DNA from: Bacillota bacterium | GTDB taxonomy: Bacteria > Bacillota > Sulfobacillia > Sulfobacillales > Sulfobacillaceae | Assembly (NCBI GenBank): GCA_023488565.1 | Contig: JAMDDZ010000104.1 | Span: 1-36,836 of the forward strand | Direction: 5' to 3' | Length of the DNA stretch: 36,836 nucleotides | Part shown: one piece after another, positions 24,568 through 32,278 of the stretch | Numbering within the stretch: position 1 is the first letter of the stretch | How the letters are laid out: each line of letters starts with the position of its first letter | Notes under the pieces: generated by a model | Seen by the model: only the letters and a program-made list of their open reading frames with translations | The model's database searches: none | Told to the model about the DNA's origin: nothing | Made by a program: the position numbers and the translations under genes

Positions 24568-25815
24568 CTATGTACGATACCGTGCGTTAATCTCGACGTA
24601 ACGCTCGGTTAAATCACAACCCCAGGCTTCAGCCTCGGCATCTCCAGCGTGTAAGTCCACGTCAAACACCACTTCCTCTTGCCCCATAAGTTCTTTAGCC
24701 CGTTCTTCGTCAAAGGCCACCGGTTGACCAGATTGCAATAACGGCATCCCATTCATGATCAGATCGACCATGCCAGGGTCAAATTCCAAGCCCACCGACC
24801 CCACTGACGCGATAACACGCCCCCAATTAGGATCGGCTCCATAGACGGCACTTTTTACCAACGATGAGCGGACTGCAGTGCGGGCCTTGAGCGCGGCATC
24901 CATTTCATTGACGCCGCCATGCACCTTGACGGTTAACAAGTGGGTTGCCCCTTCCCCATCTTTGGCAATTTGTCTGGCACCATGTTGCATTAGGGCTAGC
25001 AACGCCTGACCGAAAATCCGTTCGTCATCTGCAGAACGGAGTTCCACGCCACTCGAACCATTGGCCAAGCACAACACCATATCATTTGTGGAGGGATCGC
25101 CATCCACCGAAATGCGATGAAAACTCTGCTCGACCCCACGACGAACTAACTTATCCAAAACTGACTTGGAGACTTTGGCATCTGTGGTGATAAAGACCAA
25201 CATGGTCGCCATTTGCGGGTGGATCATCCCTGAACCTTTGGCCATCATCCCTATCCGTACCGTTCCCGAGGGCAGAGTTGCTATAGCCGCATGGGTTTTG
25301 GCAACGGTATCGGTGGTTAATATGGCCTGACTTGCCGCCACTCCATCTCCCGGAATCTCGGGCGAATGACAAGCATCCATTAAGGAGGCAATGCCGCCCT
25401 GAATCAAATCCATCGGCAACGGTACTCCAATCACCCCGGTCGATGCCACCGCAACCAGCTCCGGCGACAGCTCCAGCCCTTGAGCCACGCGCGATTGCAT
25501 AGCGATCGCATCTTGGTATCCTGGGTTGCCTGTCATCGCATTGGCATTGGTCGAGTTAATCACGATGGCCTGGCAAACCCCACGATCCGCCACCGACTTG
25601 GTAACCACTACTGGAGCCGCTTTGGCAGAGTTGGTGGTGAAGGTTCCAGAAAACGTTGCGGGCTGTTCCGACCAAATTAGGGCCATGTCCAATAACCCTT
25701 TGCGTAAGCCAGCGGTGACTCCATAGGCTTGAAATCCTTTAGGAAAAGCCACATTGCCATCAACCAGAGCAATCCGATTAGACTTTTCACTTGGTGTGTT
25801 TGCTGCAGATTCCAC
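24568..25815 (-). CDS. argJ: Glutamate N-acetyltransferase (ArgJ)
   Basis: A 415-residue precursor that cuts itself into two chains and then moves the acetyl group from acetylornithine to glutamate, recycling it. The self-cleavage and catalytic site is MAKGSGMIHPQMATMLVF, with T204 as the nucleophile after A203. Near the start KGFQAYGVTAGLRK is typical. Whether it is mono- or bifunctional (also using acetyl-CoA) cannot be read here, though the lack of argA or argE in the window fits a recycling pathway. The GTG start follows AGAGGGG. It lies 37 bases after argC (second gene of the operon). Confidence 0.95.
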   Translation of the reverse strand: MESAANTPSEKSNRIALVDGNVAFPKGFQAYGVTAGLRKGLLDMALIWSEQPATFSGTFTTNSAKAAPVVVTKSVADRGVCQAIVINSTNANAMTGNPGYQDAIAMQSRVAQGLELSPELVAVASTGVIGVPLPMDLIQGGIASLMDACHSPEIPGDGVAASQAILTTDTVAKTHAAIATLPSGTVRIGMMAKGSGMIHPQMATMLVFITTDAKVSKSVLDKLVRRGVEQSFHRISVDGDPSTNDMVLCLANGSSGVELRSADDERIFGQALLALMQHGARQIAKDGEGATHLLTVKVHGGVNEMDAALKARTAVRSSLVKSAVYGADPNWGRVIASVGSVGLEFDPGMVDLIMNGMPLLQSGQPVAFDEERAKELMGQEEVVFDVDLHAGDAEAEAWGCDLTERYVEINARYRT

Positions 25816-25852
25816 GCTATCCCCTCTTCGAAAAATTTCCGTGGTTAAAACG

Positions 25853-26839
25853 TCAGTCCAACCCGGCGGTCAAAGGCAGACGTGTCCAACGATTTGCATG
25901 CTGCACTGCCTGTCCGGCAGCGCCTTTGCCCAAGTTATCCAATGCTGCGATAAGCACCATCGCCCCGCCTCGTGAATCCAGAGCCGCCTTGATTTCCACC
26001 CGATTGGTCCCCCGAACCCTACCTGTGCGCACGCTTTGATCGGGAGCTAAGATTTCAACAAAGGGATTGTGATGGTAAAATTCGTGCCATAATGCCTGCA
26101 CATCGTGGACCGACACCGAGGGTTGAGGCCAATACACGGTTACCACCATGCCGCGGGCCATTGGCATCAAGTGCGGCTGAAAGGTCACAATGCCCTCTGA
26201 TATGACTTCCATCTCCGCAGTATGGCGATGTTTTCCCGGCATGCTGTAAGGTTCTGCATTCTCCGCCATTTCGGCCATCATAAGCCGCAACTCTGGGGTT
26301 CGGCCGGCACCGGTCACCCCCGACTTTCCATCGACAAACAGTTGCGGCAAAGAAATGCCCGCCCGAGCCAGAGGACCCATCAAAGAAAAAAACCCGGTCG
26401 GATAGCATCCAGGATTTCCTACGATCCACGCGTCCCCGTAATCCATATGGGGATCGTCGGCATAGCCCCCCACGCTGATAGACAGGGCATAGGGGGCAGG
26501 ATGAGGACCATACGCCGATTCATAACGGGTCTGGTCCGCAAACCGGAAATCCGCAGACAAATCAACAACCCGAATCCCCATCGCAGCAAACCGGGCGACC
26601 CAGTCAGTAGCCGCACCTGCAGGCAAGGCATTAAATACCAGATCCGGCTCAGTATCAGCCACGGATTCCAGGGGAATCAGCTGCCCTCTCCAGCCTGAGC
26701 GAGCAAACCACTCCGACACACTAGCCCCCACATCTTGACGAGCAGTAGCAGCCACCAAATCCCAGTGCGGATGGCGCTGTACAATGCGCATCAATTCCTG
26801 TCCGGCATACCCGGTAGCTCCTACTATCGCAACTTTCAC
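25853..26839 (-). CDS. argC: N-acetyl-gamma-glutamyl-phosphate reductase
   Basis: A 328-residue NADPH enzyme reducing acetylglutamyl phosphate to the semialdehyde. The dinucleotide motif GATGYAG lies at residues 7-13, the substrate region is LSADFRF, the catalytic cysteine (C145) sits in VGNPGCYPTG, and GKHRHTAEM holds the general-base histidine. The frame opens at a GTG at 26848, but a second GTG at 26839 lies 6 bases from GGGGTG and gives the common KVAIVGATG start, so I prefer it. First gene of argCJBDGH. The promoter at 26860-26887 overlaps an ARG-box-like palindrome, and the leader would be only about 15 bases. Confidence 0.95.
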   Translation of the reverse strand: MKVAIVGATGYAGQELMRIVQRHPHWDLVAATARQDVGASVSEWFARSGWRGQLIPLESVADTEPDLVFNALPAGAATDWVARFAAMGIRVVDLSADFRFADQTRYESAYGPHPAPYALSISVGGYADDPHMDYGDAWIVGNPGCYPTGFFSLMGPLARAGISLPQLFVDGKSGVTGAGRTPELRLMMAEMAENAEPYSMPGKHRHTAEMEVISEGIVTFQPHLMPMARGMVVTVYWPQPSVSVHDVQALWHEFYHHNPFVEILAPDQSVRTGRVRGTNRVEIKAALDSRGGAMVLIAALDNLGKGAAGQAVQHANRWTRLPLTAGLD

Positions 26840-26852
26840 CCGCGTCACCCCG

Positions 26853-26868
26853 TCGTATAAATATACGA
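26853..26868. promoter_or_regulatory. ARG-box-like operator of the arg operon
   Basis: A perfect 16-bp palindrome, arms TCGTATA and TATACGA around two bases. The inner 14 bases match 10 of the 12 fixed positions of the TGNATWWWWATNCA form of ArgR boxes. It covers the -10 box of the arg promoter, so ArgR with arginine would block transcription. Confidence 0.72.
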
Positions 26869-26888
26869 TTTCGGGGAAATTAATGCAA
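26860..26888 (-). promoter_or_regulatory. Promoter of argCJBDGH
   Basis: On the minus strand TTGCAT is followed after 17 bases by TATATT (26860-26865, 5 of 6 to consensus). The -10 lies inside the ARG-box-like palindrome. The -35 match is poor (3 of 6), as often seen in regulated promoters. Confidence 0.55.
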
Positions 26889-26922
26889 TAGAAAGGGACG
26901 CCATTTAAGAACCCGCCATCCG

Positions 26923-27399
26923 TTAGGCCTTGTTCTTAGGTTTTGATTTGTTTGACTTCTTTGATATGGAAATTTCTCCAGTCGGTTCTAACCGTGCCTC
27001 TTTAACATCCTTAAGCTGGGTGTCTTTTTGTCGCAACTCCATTAATAGATCTGCGCTCGAGACCCTTTCCCGGGTCAACTCCTGTTCGTCAATGCGGCCG
27101 TCCACGACTAGCCGGGTAGGCACTCCTTGGGTAATCTTTTCCAACCATCGAAATCTAACATTGAGCCAGGTCAGTAAAAATTGCAAAACCCCTAGGGCCA
27201 CCGTAATGCCAATAGCATTCATTAGAGGCGTTTTGGTGTCTTCCATACCGATAGCTACCGCCTCACCAATCATAATGATCACGGCAAAGTCAAAAGGCCC
27301 CATTTTGGCTAAGGTGCGTTTCCCCATCGAACGGAATACGATCAGCGCGACGATATAAAGAATTGCAGTACGATAAATCAAGGTTGCTAACTCGGCCAC
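26923..27399 (-). CDS. DUF421 (YetF/YcaP-like) membrane protein
   Basis: A 158-residue protein with three N-terminal membrane helices (roughly residues 3-23, 36-52, 60-82) and a short cytoplasmic domain. The motif FRSMGKRTLAKMGPFDFAVI between helices 1 and 2 is the mark of the DUF421/YetF family, spore-formers' proteins of uncertain role. It ends in a lysine-rich tail (SKKSNKSKPKNKA). An ATG at 27432 opens the frame, but AGGAGGAGG lies inside that lead, 7 bases before the GTG at 27399, and the GTG gives the normal family start, so I use it. It diverges from glnA. Confidence 0.85.
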   Translation of the reverse strand: MAELATLIYRTAILYIVALIVFRSMGKRTLAKMGPFDFAVIIMIGEAVAIGMEDTKTPLMNAIGITVALGVLQFLLTWLNVRFRWLEKITQGVPTRLVVDGRIDEQELTRERVSSADLLMELRQKDTQLKDVKEARLEPTGEISISKKSNKSKPKNKA

Positions 27400-27439
27400 G
27401 GCATATCCTCCTCCTAGAATATAGGCTGTCATGAGAATG

Positions 27440-27505
27440 TTCTTGGTATACTCAAGAATTTCGCAAAAACCCAGTAGATTTGGTACAGTGGAGGTAATTC
27501 TTGGA
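27440..27505. promoter_or_regulatory. Inverted repeats in the glnA leader region
   Basis: TTCTTG (27440-27445) pairs with CAAGAA (27453-27458). CAAGAATT (27453-27460) can alternatively pair with AATTCTTG (27496-27503), which ends where the GGAGGAGG ribosome site of glnA begins. The mutually exclusive pairings could control glnA expression or be binding sites. They do not match the GlnR box TGTNAN7TNACA. Confidence 0.35.
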
Positions 27506-27522
27506 GGAGGCTTCCAACGTTC

Positions 27523-28845
27523 ATGACCAAAATTGATTTGCTCGAGAAAGCTCGCGAGTTTAATGTAAAATTTGTCCGCCTACAGTTCACTGACATTCTT
27601 GGGGTAGTGAAAAATGTGGCTATCCCGGTAGAATCGCTAGGCCAAGCGCTCGATGGGAAAATTATGTTCGATGGCTCCTCCATTGAGGGCTTTGTCCGCA
27701 TTGAAGAATCCGATATGTATTTGTCTCCCGATCCCGACACATTCGCCATTTTCCCCTGGAAACCGAAAGAGGGCATGACCGCGCGACTGATGTGCGACAT
27801 CAAAAACCCCGATGGCTCGCCTTTTGACGGTTGTCCCCGCACCGCCCTAAAACGTGTGCTGGCTGACAGCCACGCCATGGGCTATGAGGTCATGGTCGGC
27901 CCTGAACCCGAATTTTTTCTCTTTGCTCGTGATGCCAACGGTATGGCCACCACCAAAACTATTGACCAAGCTGGGTATTTCGATTTGTCGCCCGTTGATT
28001 TAGGAGAAGACGCACGGCGGGAAATGGTCCTCACCCTCGAACAAATGGGCTTTGAGATTGAAGCGACCCATCACGAAGTCGCACCCGGTCAGCATGAAAT
28101 AGATTTTCGCTATGCTGATGCCCTAAGGACGGCCGACAACATCGCCACCTTTCGCTTTGTCGTCCGCACCGTCGCGATGCAGCACAACTTTCACGCAACC
28201 TTTATGCCTAAACCCATCCAGGGCATCAACGGCTCGGGTCTGCACTTTCACCAATCGCTATATTCCGGCAATACCAATGCGTTTGCGGATCCAAAAAATG
28301 GCGAGAGTATTAGCAAATTAGCGCTCCGGTATATTGGCGGGCTAATTCACCATGCCAAGGCATTTACCGCCATCACGAACCCCTTAGTCAATAGCTATAA
28401 GCGGTTAGTGCCCGGATATGAGGCGCCCGTGTATATTGCCTGGTCAATGGGCAACCGCAGTCCCATGATTCGCATTCCAGCGTCAAGAGGACAACATACG
28501 CGCATCGAGTTGCGGTCTCCCGATCCATCGTGCAACCCCTATCTGGCTTTGGCGGTCACTATTAAAGCAGGGCTGGATGGCATCCGCCACAAGATAGACG
28601 CTCCGCCTCCCATCACCCGCAACGTTTATCGCATGCACGACAGCGAACGAAAAGATATGGGCATTGAAAATTTACCGGCGAGTCTGGAAGAAGCGTTAGA
28701 TTATTTAGAAGCAGATCCCGTGATGCTGGAAGCACTCGGCGATCATATCAGTCGGCGTTATATCGAGGCAAAGCGTATCGAATGGGACGTTTACCGTCAT
28801 CAAGTCCACGATTGGGAGATAGACCAGTATCTCACAGTCTACTAG
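27523..28845 (+). CDS. glnA: Type I glutamine synthetase, alpha subgroup
   Basis: A 440-residue enzyme that makes glutamine from glutamate, ammonia and ATP, working as a dodecamer. It matches the GS-I alpha group of Firmicutes: length near 444, FDGSSIEGFVRIEESDMYL at 49-67 with the feedback-inhibition arginine R59 (R62 in Bacillus), no adenylylation insert, NGSGLHFHQSL and KRLVPGYEAPVY. The usual methionine in NGSGMH is leucine here. The ribosome site GGAGGAGG is strong, though the distance to the ATG is long (about 12 bases). No glnR gene is adjacent. It is next to, and divergent from, DUF421, with the arg operon beyond. Confidence 0.97.
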   Translation: MTKIDLLEKAREFNVKFVRLQFTDILGVVKNVAIPVESLGQALDGKIMFDGSSIEGFVRIEESDMYLSPDPDTFAIFPWKPKEGMTARLMCDIKNPDGSPFDGCPRTALKRVLADSHAMGYEVMVGPEPEFFLFARDANGMATTKTIDQAGYFDLSPVDLGEDARREMVLTLEQMGFEIEATHHEVAPGQHEIDFRYADALRTADNIATFRFVVRTVAMQHNFHATFMPKPIQGINGSGLHFHQSLYSGNTNAFADPKNGESISKLALRYIGGLIHHAKAFTAITNPLVNSYKRLVPGYEAPVYIAWSMGNRSPMIRIPASRGQHTRIELRSPDPSCNPYLALAVTIKAGLDGIRHKIDAPPPITRNVYRMHDSERKDMGIENLPASLEEALDYLEADPVMLEALGDHISRRYIEAKRIEWDVYRHQVHDWEIDQYLTVY

Positions 28846-28874
28846 CGCCACCCGATGATGATCAATTCTCAAGA

Positions 28875-28896
28875 GCCCCGGCATAATGATCGGGGC
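28875..28896 (+). terminator. Weak hairpin after glnA
   Basis: Arms GCCCCG and CGGGGC with a 10-base loop, 30 bases after the glnA stop. It lacks a run of T, so termination strength is doubtful. A second small hairpin (CTTGGG / CCCAAG, 28949-28964) follows. Confidence 0.4.
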
Positions 28897-29036
28897 ATAA
28901 TATGGTATTGTTCCTTGGTTCAAACGGGGAATAAGTAGGAATACCCACCTTGGGCAGCCCCAAGTATTGTTGTAACTTTAGCTGTCCATTTCACGTTATC
29001 TGTACACAGAGATCTGGTAGCGAGGAAGGATGCAAG

Positions 29037-30008
29037 ATGATACGCCGATATGGGCATTGGGGATTGGTGGCTCCATGGATTGCTGGAGCCTTGCTGACCG
29101 GGTGCGGTGCGTCCGCCTCGGCGCAAGCGCCAATGATGACTATACAACATCACGTGCGTCAGCAAGTCGCTAGATCCTATCCCATTGAAGTATTTACTCA
29201 AGGAGATTTATCCTTACTGTATGCTGTACGGCAATATCAAGCGGTGGGTCCGGTTTCGGTGCCCCACTCGATAAAAGTCCTGGTCTCACGCTGGGTTCCC
29301 TGGGTATCGAGCAAAATGCTCCCCTTTGTGCCCAATACCCAGTTGGCGGTGGACAGCGCATTAGTGCAGCAAATTGACGCACGTCCTTCTGACCAGCAAG
29401 TTTTGTCCTCATTACCGGGTTGGACCTTGGAGCAACGCGACATTCCCAGCGGGAACAGCACCTATTGGGTCCCGAAAACTGGAATATGGCCAAAATGGCA
29501 AATGCCAGCAGCCGTTGTTATGGTTACTCGTGGAGATGTGGCCCTCCGAGGTCCGCTCACGGAGTCCAATGTTTCCGTTGATGGGGTAAAATTGGGTATG
29601 TCACGTGGTGAGGTGACTAAAGTCCTCGGTAAACCCGCCCGCGTCCTCCCGGGCCATGGAACCCCCTTCCCCACCTGGATATACCCTTCACGAGGGCTCA
29701 GCATCAGCTTTTATAGCACTGGTTCCCCAGCCAAGATAAGCGGGGTAACGGCCATTGGCCTAAGTCCAAAGTCACCCCTTAAATTGAATTCGGGGGTCCG
29801 CATTGGATCGCCGTTAAGTCAGGTCGTCGCTGCCTATCAACAACTACAATACCTGCCCTTTGGTTCATCTGCCAACGTCTTCATACAGGGTCAGCAAGAA
29901 GCCTTTTTAGGCGCTCACTTAATCCATTTTCCGAGCCTGCAAATTGTGTTAAACCACGGTGTGGTCACCAACATTTTGCTGTCCACACTGGAAGTCCCTC
30001 CATCTTAA
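29037..30008 (+). CDS. Lipoprotein of unknown function with two BamE/SmpA-like repeats
   Basis: A 323-residue predicted lipoprotein. The start ATG at 29037 has an AAGGA ribosome site; MIRRYGHWGLVAPWIAGALL leads to the lipobox TGC, so it is anchored outside the membrane. Two segments repeat a pattern, GVKLGMSRGEVTKVLGKPAR and later GVRIGSPLSQVVAAYQQLQ. Both have the form 'start-of-strand, helix, V-x-x-x-x-G/Q-x-P' seen in SmpA/BamE-like small domains. The middle part is proline-rich and not recognised. It ends 1 base before the stop of the opposing acyl-ACP-reductase-like gene, so their transcripts converge with no terminator between. An in-frame start at 28950 was rejected: it places the signal sequence too deep. 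Confidence 0.75.
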   Translation: MIRRYGHWGLVAPWIAGALLTGCGASASAQAPMMTIQHHVRQQVARSYPIEVFTQGDLSLLYAVRQYQAVGPVSVPHSIKVLVSRWVPWVSSKMLPFVPNTQLAVDSALVQQIDARPSDQQVLSSLPGWTLEQRDIPSGNSTYWVPKTGIWPKWQMPAAVVMVTRGDVALRGPLTESNVSVDGVKLGMSRGEVTKVLGKPARVLPGHGTPFPTWIYPSRGLSISFYSTGSPAKISGVTAIGLSPKSPLKLNSGVRIGSPLSQVVAAYQQLQYLPFGSSANVFIQGQQEAFLGAHLIHFPSLQIVLNHGVVTNILLSTLEVPPS

Positions 30009-31121
30009 CTATGGAATGCGATAAGTCATCGAGTGATCGGGCTTGGCCGTTTTGTGCGCTCTTTCGCGAATCAACTCAATTTCATTTTCATCGATGGCGC
30101 GTTCAAATCTCCGAAACCCTGCCATGCGAAATCCATGCAATTGGCCTAATTGATTGATTTCTTTCACCTTTTCCACAGCAATGTGACTGCCCAGGGTAAA
30201 ATTCTCCAGACGTCCGGACAGGGCCAATATCATGGTTTCCGCCATGCAAGCCTCCACCATTTTTGGAGGAAATCCGAAATCAAATCCCATGTCCGCTTCG
30301 GGTCCCGGAACTTCAATGACGCCTCCATCTAAAACTAAAACATCGGGTCTGGCTTGGCTAACTCGTGATGAGATATTGCGCGGTCGAGCCACATCGGTAA
30401 TGACTGACCCGGGCTTCAGATCTTCGGGTTCCACGATAGCATCCTGGGCTGAAGACACCGCGACCACAATGTCCGACTCACGGACGGACTCGGCCACATT
30501 CAGGGATATGCTGACATTGGTCTCAGGGTTGTCGGACAAAATCTTATGCGCTAACGTCTCCAAATTTTCCCGGGTACGCGCTACCAATCTCAAGTACCTT
30601 ACGCGCGGAGCTAATATTTGAGAAGTTGCCTCGCCTATGGAGCCAGTAGCACCAATAACCGTGACTTGTGCCGTGTCCAAATCAATGCCCATACGCGCGG
30701 CTCCGCGCAGGGTACCTTCCACCGCAGTAGCCGTAGTGTACGAATTTCCCGTGGTAACCGGTATAGACAGCCTTTGCGAAAGCGTAATACCGCGATCCCC
30801 AGCAATTTTCGTGAATGCTCCTAATCCTAAAATATCCGCACCTAATTGTTCTGCCAAATGACCCGCACGTTCTAATTTTTTTAACACCCATTCATACGGT
30901 GACTCCAAGAGAATTTTAGGTGTCAAAGGCAATCCAATAAGCCATCCTTCGAGTTCTTCCCCGGTCAAAGACCGCACACCGGTAGTGTGTCCCACCATTA
31001 CGGGTCCGACCGCTTTAAACGCAGTTTCCACAACTCCTTGGGGCAAGTATCTTGTGAACCGATACTTGCGGGCAAAATCATCAAAACGCAGTGGATGGAT
31101 AATGAATGCAAATCGTCGCAT
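30009..31121 (-). CDS. Acyl-ACP reductase-like oxidoreductase (cyanobacterial AAR family)
   Basis: A 370-residue cytoplasmic oxidoreductase. Its layout follows cyanobacterial long-chain acyl-ACP reductase: a segment GADILGLGAFTKI (94-106), then TTGNSYTTA (123-131), the Rossmann motif VIGATGSIGEA (155-165), a conserved DVARPRN, and C292 in VEACMAET, which lines up with the thioester-forming cysteine 294 of that enzyme. AAR turns acyl-ACP to fatty aldehyde with NADPH. Similar genes in Firmicutes are usually labelled shikimate dehydrogenase-like or unknown, and no test in this lineage is known to me. The frame opens at 31151, but AGGAGG lies 6 bases before the ATG at 31121, giving MRRFAFIIHPLRF, so I use it. 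No aldehyde-deformylating oxygenase is in the window. Confidence 0.72.
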   Translation of the reverse strand: MRRFAFIIHPLRFDDFARKYRFTRYLPQGVVETAFKAVGPVMVGHTTGVRSLTGEELEGWLIGLPLTPKILLESPYEWVLKKLERAGHLAEQLGADILGLGAFTKIAGDRGITLSQRLSIPVTTGNSYTTATAVEGTLRGAARMGIDLDTAQVTVIGATGSIGEATSQILAPRVRYLRLVARTRENLETLAHKILSDNPETNVSISLNVAESVRESDIVVAVSSAQDAIVEPEDLKPGSVITDVARPRNISSRVSQARPDVLVLDGGVIEVPGPEADMGFDFGFPPKMVEACMAETMILALSGRLENFTLGSHIAVEKVKEINQLGQLHGFRMAGFRRFERAIDENEIELIRERAHKTAKPDHSMTYRIP

Positions 31122-31133
31122 GACCGGCCTCCT

Positions 31134-31151
31134 GTGCACAATACTGTGCAC
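31134..31151. promoter_or_regulatory. Operator-like palindrome at the acyl-ACP-reductase-like promoter
   Basis: Perfect 7-base arms GTGCACA and TGTGCAC around 4 bases. It adjoins the -10 box at 31152, covers the expected transcription start and ends close to the ribosome site, a usual place for a repressor. The regulator is unknown. Confidence 0.65.
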
Positions 31152-31180
31152 ATTCTATCACAGTGTTATCCCTATGTCAG
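31152..31180 (-). promoter_or_regulatory. Promoter of the acyl-ACP-reductase-like gene
   Basis: On the minus strand CTGACA (31175-31180) is separated by 17 bases from TAGAAT (31152-31157); each box matches consensus at 5 of 6. Confidence 0.72.
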
Positions 31181-31194
31181 CGTTGAGGGATGAT

Positions 31195-31224
31195 TTGGTT
31201 GCCGCCTCAGGAGCGGCGTATAAT
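31195..31224 (+). promoter_or_regulatory. Promoter of the threonine-dehydratase-like gene
   Basis: TTGGTT (31195-31200), 18-base spacer, perfect TATAAT (31219-31224). The spacer holds a short GC-rich inverted repeat (GCCGC / GCGGC). It fires away from the acyl-ACP-reductase-like promoter, 15 bases beyond that -35. Confidence 0.6.
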
Positions 31225-31275
31225 AGCACTGGCGCAGATTAAAGAACCTAGCTTTACGGAGATGGATGCAACGCT

Positions 31276-32262
31276 ATGGCGAAACCTTTTACAGAACTGA
31301 CTTTGGCAGACGTACTGATAGCCCGTCAACGAATCCAACCGTATCTGCAACCTACCCCATTAGTGCAGGCTCATGGCTTAAGTCGCCGCATAGGAAGCGA
31401 CATCTGGTTGAAATGTGAGTTTATGCTGCCGACCCGAGCTTTCAAGGTTCGTGGCGGTTTAAACTTAGTAAGTCATGAGGCGGAGCACCAGGCTATTGGT
31501 TCGAGCGGACTAACTGCTGCGTCCACCGGCAATCATGGGCAATCAATAGCTTATGCGGGACAGGTATTTGGATTTCCGGTCACTATTTTTTCTCCCGAAA
31601 ATGCCAACCCCATCAAGGTCGCGTCCATGGAGGCACTGGGTGCAACCGTGAAACTGGTGGGAAAGGACTTCGATGAGGCGCGAAATGCCTGCGAAACCTT
31701 CGCCCAACGCTCTGGGGCCCGCTACGTACATTCTATGAACGAGCCTTTGCTGATTGCCGGCGTTGGCACTGCTTACCTGGAGGCGCTGATGTCCCTTCCT
31801 TCCGCAGACCTGCTAATTGTGCCCATAGGGGGAGGATCGGGAGCGTCTGCTGCGGGATTAGTAGCTAAGTCTGTCAATCCTGCCATTCGCGTCATTGGAG
31901 TTCAGGCAGCAGGGGCTCCCGCGGTCTATCAGTCGTTTCGCAGCGGGAGGCTCGAAAGCACCTCCCAAGCCAACACTGGTGCTGAAGGATTGGCTACCCG
32001 GGTCGCATTCGACTTGCCGCTGCAAATGATTCGGCATTATGTTGATGACATTGTCCTAGTAACAGATGAAGAAATGCGTCAAGCGCAAGCCCTCATCTTT
32101 CAGGACACGCGGACACTCCCGGAAATGGCAGGAGCCGCATCTACCGCGGCAGCCGTCAAACTGGCCCAAACAATCGCCGGTTCTCGAGCCATCTTATCCG
32201 TTACCGGTGCCAATGCATCCATGCCAGAACTTCAGCAAACCTGGCGCATTATAGATCAATAA
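31276..32262 (+). CDS. Threonine/serine dehydratase-like PLP enzyme
   Basis: A 328-residue fold-type II PLP enzyme. The PLP lysine is K57 in TRAFKVRGG (commonly SFKxRGA), the asparagine loop is STGNHGQSIA, and the phosphate-binding glycine loop is PIGGGSGASAAG. It is a single-domain form without the ACT-like regulatory domain of biosynthetic IlvA, so it is more like catabolic threonine dehydratase or serine racemase; the TRAF variant of the lysine motif leaves the exact substrate open. The ribosome site is weak (GGATG). It ends 16 bases before the stop of the MFS gene coming from the other strand. Confidence 0.85.
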   Translation: MAKPFTELTLADVLIARQRIQPYLQPTPLVQAHGLSRRIGSDIWLKCEFMLPTRAFKVRGGLNLVSHEAEHQAIGSSGLTAASTGNHGQSIAYAGQVFGFPVTIFSPENANPIKVASMEALGATVKLVGKDFDEARNACETFAQRSGARYVHSMNEPLLIAGVGTAYLEALMSLPSADLLIVPIGGGSGASAAGLVAKSVNPAIRVIGVQAAGAPAVYQSFRSGRLESTSQANTGAEGLATRVAFDLPLQMIRHYVDDIVLVTDEEMRQAQALIFQDTRTLPEMAGAASTAAAVKLAQTIAGSRAILSVTGANASMPELQQTWRIIDQ

Positions 32263-32278
32263 CCAATGAATTCTGCGC

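Noticed and set aside
24964..25372. Antisense ORFs within argJ and other arg genes
   Set aside because: They are shadows of well-conserved coding sequence on the minus strand.
27440..27505. GlnR operator before glnA
   Set aside because: The inverted repeats present do not contain the TGTNAN7TNACA pattern, and no glnR gene is adjacent.
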